A DNA stretch of 5,507 bases. Source: an uncultured bacterium (GTDB taxonomy: Bacteria; Actinomycetota; Coriobacteriia; Coriobacteriales; Eggerthellaceae). Location of the stretch: assembly GCA_947649215.1 (NCBI GenBank), contig CANSQW010000100.1, forward strand, positions 1 to 5,507, in the 5' to 3' direction. Below are positions 1 to 3,596 of the stretch, piece by piece (the first letter of the stretch is position 1; every line of letters starts with the position of its first letter). The position numbers were made by a program, and so were the translations under genes. The notes under the pieces were generated by a model that was given only the letters and a program-made list of their open reading frames with translations, ran no database searches and was not told the DNA's origin.

Positions 1-48
1 GCCGCCGGCCCGCCCGAGGCGCCGCGTCTGCGCGGCAGGCGCGCTCAT
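1..48 (-). CDS. 5' end of an unidentified gene, translationally coupled to the small gene upstream
   Basis: Only 16 codons are inside the window (MSAPAAQTRRLGRAGG), so no family can be assigned. The ATG lies at 48-46 and shares the ATGA overlap with the stop codon of the 34-codon gene before it, the usual geometry for translational coupling. A GAGGA stretch lies a few bases upstream of the ATG, inside the preceding gene, and can serve as its ribosome binding site. The visible residues are Ala/Arg-rich, with no motif and no hydrophobic stretch. The reading frame is open to the window edge. The gene is inferred mainly from the overlap and the ribosome binding site; a chance ATG is possible. Confidence 0.5.
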   Translation of the reverse strand, partial: MSAPAAQTRRLGRAGG

Positions 49-149
49 CGTTCCTCGATCTTGGTGACGGCGGGTGCCTGGAGCGCCAGCGCCACCCCGA
101 CGATACCGACGACGGCCAACGGCAGCAGAACCTTCGCGAGCTTGCCCAT
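45..149 (-). CDS. Small single-span membrane peptide, 34 residues, function unknown
   Basis: The ATG at 149-147 is preceded on the minus strand by AAAGGTGG, 5-6 nt away, a good Shine-Dalgarno match, and the frame closes with TGA at 47-45. The product starts MGKLAKVLLP, continues as a hydrophobic Val/Leu/Ala/Gly segment to about residue 23, and ends in a short charged tail (TKIEER). Two Lys before the hydrophobic segment and no signal peptidase-like AxA site before a mature domain suggest a one-pass membrane peptide with its N-terminus inside, rather than a secreted protein. It is too short for family assignment. It does not look like CydX or KdpF as I know them. Its stop overlaps the next start (ATGA), so it is probably the first gene of an operon and may be a subunit or leader for the downstream product. 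The coding call rests on ribosome binding site, composition and overlap. Confidence 0.6.
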   Translation of the reverse strand: MGKLAKVLLPLAVVGIVGVALALQAPAVTKIEER

Positions 150-180
150 GGGAACCACCTTTCTGTTCGGAATCTTCGAT

Positions 181-245
181 GGCTCCATCCTACGGCGCCT
201 CGCTTACCTCACCCTTGCGCGCACCTAACCCTTTTGTCACCTAAC
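181..245 (-). promoter_or_regulatory. Upstream region of the small membrane peptide gene, with a direct repeat
   Basis: Read on the minus strand, GTTAGGTG occurs twice (245-238 and 229-222), exactly 16 nt apart. A looser related stretch, GTGAGGTAAG, follows at 212-203. A TAGGAT hexamer (194-189 on the minus strand) is a 4/6 match to a -10 box about 40 nt before the ATG at 149, but I see no convincing -35 box 16-18 nt from it. The repeats could be binding sites for a regulator of the 45-149 gene. The promoter call is weak. Confidence 0.3.
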
Positions 246-294
246 GCGCGGGCCGCCCTCGCGCGAAAGATCCCCGCGCCTGCCGCGTACGGGG
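245..294 (-). terminator. GC-rich hairpins downstream of the ATPase gene, possible terminator
   Basis: The ATPase stop codon is at 310-308. About 14 nt downstream, 294-272 can fold as CCCCG-(TA bulge)-CGC, loop GGCAG, GCGCGGGG, and is followed on the minus strand by ATCTTTCG, a very weak T stretch. A second stem with CGCGCG arms covers 265-245. Without a real T tract the call is tentative. It fits the need to separate the ATPase transcript from the small gene at 149-45. Confidence 0.35.
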
Positions 295-307
295 AAGGGC
301 TGGCGGC

Positions 308-1666
308 TCAGCGCAGGAGCCACTTCCAGGCGGGGAGAATGCGGATGACCCCCTCGGGGGTCTCCAGGGTCTCCTCCTCATCGAGGGTCACGACGGCGGA
401 CTCGCGGGCGCCGAAGCGCGCCATCGCCTCCTGCAAGGTGCTGACCTCGCGCTTCTTGGTCGACTCCCGTCCCAGGTCGAGGCGGACCTGCACGAGGGAG
501 CTCGCCTCGCCCAGGACGGCGTCCCCCTCGATGAAGTCCACCTCCTTGCCGGAGGGCAGCTTGAGCATGGCCACGTCGCCCAGGCGTCCCGTCTTGCGGC
601 GCCGGCGCAGCTCCAGGTAGACCGCCGTCTCGAACGAGAAGGCGAGGCCGTCGTCGGTGGCGGGCGCGCTCGCCCAGTACAGCCCGGGGTCGGCCGCGTA
701 GAGCTTCATGCCGCCGAGGCGGATCTTCTGGGCCGAGTAGCTGAAGTCGTACACCTGGTAGGCGAGGTGCGCGTCCTCGAACGCGTCGAGCATCTCGGCT
801 ATCCGCGCGCGGCCGGGCGAGTAGCCCCGCTCCTTCCCCTTGTTGTCGAGCCGGCTGACGGACACGTCGCGCCCGCTCGAGGTGATGGCCGTGCGCGCGA
901 GGCCCCGCACATACGAGGCGTTGGAGAACCCGAAGCGCTCCACCACGTCCCGTGCCACGGTGAGCTGGCTGTAGCCCTGGAGCAGCTGGGCGCGCTCCAG
1001 GTCGTCGAGGCCCTGCGCGGCGGGGAACCCTCCCTCCACCAGGTAGCGGCGGAGCAGGTTGCGCAGGAGCGAGGCGCGCTCCTTGCTGCGCAAGGCGGCG
1101 GGGGAGAGGGGCTCGGCCCCGTGGGCGCGCAGGTACTCGCGGAAGCTGTAGGGCAGCAGCTCGTAGGAGATCGAGCGGCCGCGGAACTCGGTGACCACGT
1201 CCTCCGAGAGCAGGCGGGACGACGATCCGGTGAGGTAGAGGGCGACCTTCTCGGTGTCGAGGATGCGCCGCGCCGCGACGCCCCACCCGTCGACGTCCTG
1301 CATCTCGTCGAAGAACAGGTAGGCGCCCTCCTGGCGCGCCTGGGGGTGCAGCTCGTAGAACGTCTCGAGCACCTGCCCGATGAGCTGGTCGTCATAGGGG
1401 CGGAGGCGGTCGTCGTCGAAGTTGAGGTAGCAGATGCGATGGGCGGGAACCCCCTCGGCCAGCAGGTCGAGAATCTCCTGGTACAGGCGGAAGGTCTTGC
1501 CGGAGCGACGCATCCCGACGATGACCTTGGCGGTGCTGCCGACCTTCGGGCGCGGGGGCTTGCCGAGCGAGAGGTCGCGGCGGATGAGGTCGTCCGCGAG
1601 GGAGGGGAGCACGCTCTGGTGGAAGTCCTCAAGGAGCATGGCGATGGTGGCGCGGTTGGCTGTCAT
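308..1666 (-). CDS. AAA_14/DUF4143-family ATPase
   Basis: Complete 452-residue protein. Walker A is GMRRSGKT (51-58). The family-typical NFDDDRL is at 82-88. Walker B is YLFFDE (116-121, acidic pair D120/E121), followed by a sensor-like LTGSSSRLL (145-153). A middle segment around 255-310 looks like the winged-helix part of these proteins. The C-terminal DUF4143 portion has LYAADPGL (322-329), E346 and GKEVDFI (373-379), with VQVR at 392-395. This resembles a PD-(D/E)XK nuclease fold in which the E-x-K position reads Q-x-R, so nuclease activity is doubtful. The ending WKWLLR is typical of the family. Members are P-loop ATPases without a well-established cellular role, probably cytosolic. The ATG at 1666 has AAGGAG 6 nt upstream. 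The gene is divergent from rpoN and sits behind an AT-rich dyad cluster, so it is likely separately regulated. I see no frameshift. Family call confident, function unknown. Confidence 0.93.
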   Translation of the reverse strand: MTANRATIAMLLEDFHQSVLPSLADDLIRRDLSLGKPPRPKVGSTAKVIVGMRRSGKTFRLYQEILDLLAEGVPAHRICYLNFDDDRLRPYDDQLIGQVLETFYELHPQARQEGAYLFFDEMQDVDGWGVAARRILDTEKVALYLTGSSSRLLSEDVVTEFRGRSISYELLPYSFREYLRAHGAEPLSPAALRSKERASLLRNLLRRYLVEGGFPAAQGLDDLERAQLLQGYSQLTVARDVVERFGFSNASYVRGLARTAITSSGRDVSVSRLDNKGKERGYSPGRARIAEMLDAFEDAHLAYQVYDFSYSAQKIRLGGMKLYAADPGLYWASAPATDDGLAFSFETAVYLELRRRRKTGRLGDVAMLKLPSGKEVDFIEGDAVLGEASSLVQVRLDLGRESTKKREVSTLQEAMARFGARESAVVTLDEEETLETPEGVIRILPAWKWLLR

Positions 1667-1680
1667 GGTGGTCTCCTTCG

Positions 1681-1743
1681 AAATCTGTAACAGATTTTAA
1701 CAGGTTATCGGTAAATCTGTAATTATCTGTTACAAATTTACCG
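1681..1743. promoter_or_regulatory. AT-rich operator cluster with two dyads upstream of the ATPase gene
   Basis: A perfect 17-bp palindrome, AAATCTGT-A-ACAGATTT, lies at 1681-1697. A 35-bp dyad at 1709-1743 has 14-nt arms with one mismatch (CGGTAAATcTGTAA against TTACAaATTTACCG) around a 7-nt centre. AAATCTGTAA occurs identically at 1681-1690 and 1713-1722. Related ATCTGTTA-like half sites occur at 1725-1734 (plus strand), 1696-1687 and 1707-1698 (minus strand, the last as CCTGTTA). The cluster begins 14 bp upstream of the ATPase start codon, so a protein bound here would cover its promoter. The low GC contrasts sharply with all flanking DNA. This is probably a repressor operator. The binding protein is unknown; autoregulation through the ATPase's winged-helix segment is one possibility. 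Confidence 0.75.
1694..1723 (-). promoter_or_regulatory. Candidate sigma-70-type promoter of the ATPase gene
   Basis: On the minus strand, ATTACA (1723-1718, 4/6 to TTGACA) is followed after 18 nt by TAAAAT (1699-1694, 5/6 to TATAAT). Transcription would begin near 1687, about 20 nt before the ATG. Both hexamers lie inside the dyad cluster, which fits promoter occlusion by a repressor. The AT richness makes chance matches likely; an alternative -10, GATAAT (1727-1722), has no good -35. Confidence 0.45.
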
Positions 1744-1774
1744 CATGGGAAGCGAGGCGGGAGCAGGGCGGGTG

Positions 1775-1787
1775 TCGCAATTTGAGA
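1775..1787 (+). promoter_or_regulatory. Copy 1 of the TCTCAATTTGAGA palindrome, upstream of rpoN
   Basis: TCGCAATTTGAGA differs by one base from the perfect palindrome TCTCAATTTGAGA found downstream of rpoN at 3388-3400. It lies about 25 bp upstream of the candidate rpoN -10 box, at roughly -49 to -37 of the predicted start. A bound protein there would touch the -35 region. It is likely a binding site shared with the later regulatory region. Confidence 0.55.
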
Positions 1788-1808
1788 GACGGGCGGGCGG
1801 GGTGTTCC

Positions 1809-1817
1809 TGCTAACAT
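1809..1817 (+). promoter_or_regulatory. Candidate extended -10 promoter of rpoN
   Basis: TGC followed by TAACAT (1812-1817, 4/6 to TATAAT) forms an extended -10 element, which can work without a good -35. The nearest -35-like hexamer, TTGAGA at 1782-1787, is 24 nt away, too far for a standard promoter. Transcription would start near 1824, giving a leader of about 110 nt that includes the G-run array. No competing promoter is visible on this side of the interval. Confidence 0.4.
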
Positions 1818-1870
1818 AGGCGCGACGCTCCTGGCGGCCCTCGGGGCCGACGACCGCGTCCGCGCAAGGC

Positions 1871-1901
1871 GGGTGGGCCGGGCGGGCTGGGCGGGCCGGG
1901 G
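1871..1901 (+). repeat. G-run array (9-nt tandem repeat, G-quadruplex motif) in the rpoN leader
   Basis: Seven runs of at least three G sit at 1871-1873, 1875-1877, 1880-1882, 1884-1886, 1889-1891, 1893-1895 and 1898-1901, separated by loops of 1,2,1,2,1,2 nt. The array is a tandem 9-nt repeat GGGYGGGCY in three copies plus a partial fourth. Short-looped G3 arrays are the strongest class of quadruplex-forming sequence. It lies on the coding strand about 30 nt before the rpoN ATG, so both the non-template DNA and the mRNA leader could fold. Confidence 0.7.
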
Positions 1902-1932
1902 CGAAGAATCCGTGCGCGTGTCAGGGGGACGC

Positions 1933-3372
1933 ATGCATCAGGGTCTTATCGTCGAGCAAAGCCAGCGCATACAGCGGACCGCGGAGGTCCGGCAGGGCAT
2001 CGCCGTCATGGCCATGTCCGCGCTCGAGCTGCGCGAGTACGTGCGCAACCGCATGGAGGAGAATCCGTTCCTCGTCCGTGCCGACGAGTCCGACGACGCG
2101 TCCTGGGACGGCGCCGGCCCGCGCGGCCGCGATGCGAGCGACGCGTCCTGGGACGGCGACGCGCGCGCCGGCTACGACGCGGGCGACGCGGCATGGGAGC
2201 GCGGCGCGGAGGCCGCCGACTGGGAGGCCGACCGCTTCGGGCTGCCGGCTGCCTTCGGGGCCGACGACGACCCGGACGGCATCTTCGGCCGCTGCGCGCG
2301 AGACGAGTCGTGCCTGGAGGACCAGATCGAGCGCCAGATGGCCATGGAGCTGCGCGACTCGGTTGACCTGATCATCGCCGCCCGCCTGCTCGAGGGGCTC
2401 GACGAGCGCGGCTACCTGCGCCTGGACACCGACATCGTCGCCGACCAGCTGCGCGTCACCCCCAACCGCGTCGAGCGCGTGCTCCACGTCATGCAGACCT
2501 GCTGCGAGCCGGCCGGCATCGGCGCGCGCAGCCTCCAGGAGTGCCTGGTGGCCCAGCTCCAGGCGCGTGGCGACGAGGACGCGGCGGTGCGGCGCATCGT
2601 CGAGGAGCACCTGCCCGACCTGGCCGCGGGCCGCCTGCCCCACGTGGCGGCCTGCGTAGGCGTCACGCCGGCGGACGTGCGGCGCGCCCTCGACGTCATC
2701 GCCACGCTCGGTCCCCGGCCCGGCAGCCGGTTCGTGCGGGCGGCCCCGGCGGTGCGCCCCGAGGCGGCCATCGTGGCGGCCGAGGGCGGCTACGAGGCGC
2801 GCGTGGACGAGGGGCTGATCCCCTGCGTGGCGGTGGACGGCACCTACCGCGACCTGGCCCGCCGCCAGCGCGCCGACGGCAAGACCCTGCGCCTGCTCGA
2901 CGCGATGCTCCGCGAGGCGGAGGGCGTCGTGCGCGCCGTCGACCTGCGCCGTGCCACGGTGCTCGCGCTCGCTGCGCTCATCGCCCGCGAGGAGGCCGCG
3001 TTCTTCGACGAGGGGCTCGCGGCCATGCGCCCGCTCACCATGGGGGAGGCGGCCCGGCGCGTGGGCGTGAGCGAGGCCACGGTAAGCCGCGTGGCGAACG
3101 GCACCTTCCTCGACACGCCGCGCGGAGTGCTCGAGATGCGCTACTTCTTCCACTCGGGGGTGGCCGGCGCCGACGGCGAGACCTCGTCGCTCGCGGTGAA
3201 GCAGGCCATCCGCGACCTGGTGGCGGCGGAGGATCCCGCCCGCCCCCTCAGCGACGCCGACCTGGCGGACGCCCTCGCGCGCCAGGGCGTGGCGGTGTCG
3301 CGGCGCACGGTGAACAAGTACCGCAGCGCCCTGGGCATCCCCTCGCAGGCGCGTCGCCGTGCGTACCGGTAG
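1933..3372 (+). CDS. rpoN: RNA polymerase sigma-54 factor
   Basis: 479 residues, complete. Region I, which responds to the activator, is visible at the N-terminus (QSQRIQRT...MSALELREYVRNRMEENPFL). Region II is acidic and repetitive (about 50-100). The core-binding region has family landmarks such as ERGYLRL, PAGIGARSLQECL and LGPRPGS. A helix-turn-helix is at 369-390 (GEAARRVGVSEATVSRV), followed by TPRGVLEMRYFFHSG. The RpoN box that reads the -24 element is SRRTVNKYRS (456-465) instead of the near-invariant ARRTVAKYRE. The factor directs polymerase to -24/-12 promoters and needs an ATP-driven activator, one of which is encoded just downstream. I start at ATG 1933 because region I begins there and AGGGGGA precedes it. 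An in-frame GTG at 1873 would add 20 low-complexity residues encoded by the G-run array. Identification is secure. Confidence 0.95.
   Translation: MHQGLIVEQSQRIQRTAEVRQGIAVMAMSALELREYVRNRMEENPFLVRADESDDASWDGAGPRGRDASDASWDGDARAGYDAGDAAWERGAEAADWEADRFGLPAAFGADDDPDGIFGRCARDESCLEDQIERQMAMELRDSVDLIIAARLLEGLDERGYLRLDTDIVADQLRVTPNRVERVLHVMQTCCEPAGIGARSLQECLVAQLQARGDEDAAVRRIVEEHLPDLAAGRLPHVAACVGVTPADVRRALDVIATLGPRPGSRFVRAAPAVRPEAAIVAAEGGYEARVDEGLIPCVAVDGTYRDLARRQRADGKTLRLLDAMLREAEGVVRAVDLRRATVLALAALIAREEAAFFDEGLAAMRPLTMGEAARRVGVSEATVSRVANGTFLDTPRGVLEMRYFFHSGVAGADGETSSLAVKQAIRDLVAAEDPARPLSDADLADALARQGVAVSRRTVNKYRSALGIPSQARRRAYR
2086..2220 (+). repeat. Three in-frame 45-bp repeats in sigma-54 region II
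   Basis: Units at 2086-2130, 2131-2175 and 2176-2220 encode ESDDASWDGAGPRGR, DASDASWDGDARAGY and DAGDAAWERGAEAAD. A 20-nt core is identical at 2094-2113 and 2139-2158, and a diverged version follows at the same 45-nt phase from 2184. Tandem duplication thus built much of the acidic linker between region I and the core-binding domain. This linker is known to vary in length and sequence among sigma-54 proteins. Confidence 0.85.
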
Positions 3373-3383
3373 GGGGAGGCGCC

Positions 3384-3420
3384 GACGTCTCAATTTGAGA
3401 TCTTCTCAAAATGAGACGCC
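3384..3420. promoter_or_regulatory. 37-bp dyad made of two tandem 13-bp palindromes, between rpoN and the activator gene
   Basis: TCTCAA-T-TTGAGA (3388-3400) is a perfect palindrome. TCTCA-AAA-TGAGA (3404-3416) is a second one, with centres 16 bp apart. Together they form a larger dyad whose 17-nt arms (3384-3400 and 3404-3420) match at 15 positions around TCT. The dyad starts 11 bp after the rpoN stop. It could fold in RNA, but no T tract follows, so a binding-site role is favoured over a terminator. It centres about 107 bp upstream of the start predicted from the -24/-12 element at 3483, a typical distance for activator enhancer sites. A near copy lies upstream of rpoN at 1775-1787. Confidence 0.75.
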
Positions 3421-3482
3421 AAGATGCTTTCACGAAGACGGGAAAACGGCTTTCATGGGAGGGCTGGCTCCTTCGGCGGAGC

Positions 3483-3498
3483 TGGCACGAATCTTTCA
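3483..3498 (+). promoter_or_regulatory. Candidate sigma-54 (-24/-12) promoter of the activator gene
   Basis: TGGCACG-AATC-TTTCA matches the sigma-54 consensus TGGCACG-N4-TTGCA at every defined base except one (T for G at -13). Spacing of the two blocks is exact. The invariant -24 GG is at 3484-3485 and the -12 C at 3497. The predicted start is near 3509, giving an 88-nt leader before the GTG at 3597. The palindrome pair upstream fits as an enhancer. The -13 change would be expected to weaken a canonical promoter, so function is likely but unproven. Confidence 0.6.
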
Positions 3499-3523
3499 AC
3501 TGGGATCGCGAGGGCTCGCTGAT

Positions 3524-3575
3524 CCGGCAGGGCGGCCGCGCTGCCGGGCTGGTCAGCGGCCTTGACGGCGTCAGG
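3524..3575 (+). other. Possible hairpins in the activator leader
   Basis: CCGGCAG (3524-3530) pairs perfectly with CTGCCGG (3541-3547) around a 10-nt GC-rich loop. A smaller stem, CCT-(T)-GAC, loop GGC, GTCAGG, spans 3560-3575. Both lie between the predicted sigma-54 start and the ribosome binding site at 3585-3590. In GC-rich DNA such stems arise by chance, and no riboswitch class is recognisable. No T tract follows either stem. Confidence 0.3.
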
Positions 3576-3596
3576 CTCGAGGGCAAGGGGTGAACC

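Noticed and set aside
767..1690. Long plus-strand open frame opposite the ATPase gene
   Set aside because: It mirrors the codons of the ATPase on the other strand, its product is low-complexity and has no family motifs, and GC-rich DNA opens such shadow frames routinely.
1873..1932. GTG 1873 as the rpoN start
   Set aside because: It would translate the G-run array into Gly/Arg/Trp low-complexity sequence ahead of conserved region I. ATG 1933 has a better ribosome binding site and matches the family's N-terminus.
1921..3393. 490-codon minus-strand open frame opposite rpoN
   Set aside because: The product is Arg/Ala/His/Gly-rich without recognisable domains, while the opposite strand encodes an unmistakable sigma-54.
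3384..3420. The rpoN-downstream dyad as an intrinsic terminator
   Set aside because: The stem is AT-rich and no T tract follows on either strand. The two nested palindromes and the copy upstream of rpoN fit a protein-binding site better.
3467..3482. GCTCC/GGAGC hairpin just before the -24 element
   Set aside because: Only five base pairs in GC-rich DNA. It would not be in the transcript starting near 3509, so no role is apparent.
3427..3498. Three CTTTCA hexamers at 3427, 3450 and 3493
   Set aside because: Spacing is irregular (23 and 43 nt) and the third is part of the -12 block. Six-base matches at this number are expected by chance.
3455..3565. Short plus-strand frame from ATG 3455 in the rpoN-activator gap
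   Set aside because: No Shine-Dalgarno sequence precedes it and the -24/-12 element lies inside. It is best read as non-coding leader and promoter DNA.
3411..3593. 60-codon plus-strand frame ending just before the activator GTG
   Set aside because: Its ATG lies inside the palindrome dyad without a ribosome binding site, and the predicted sigma-54 transcript would start within it. The product resembles nothing I know.
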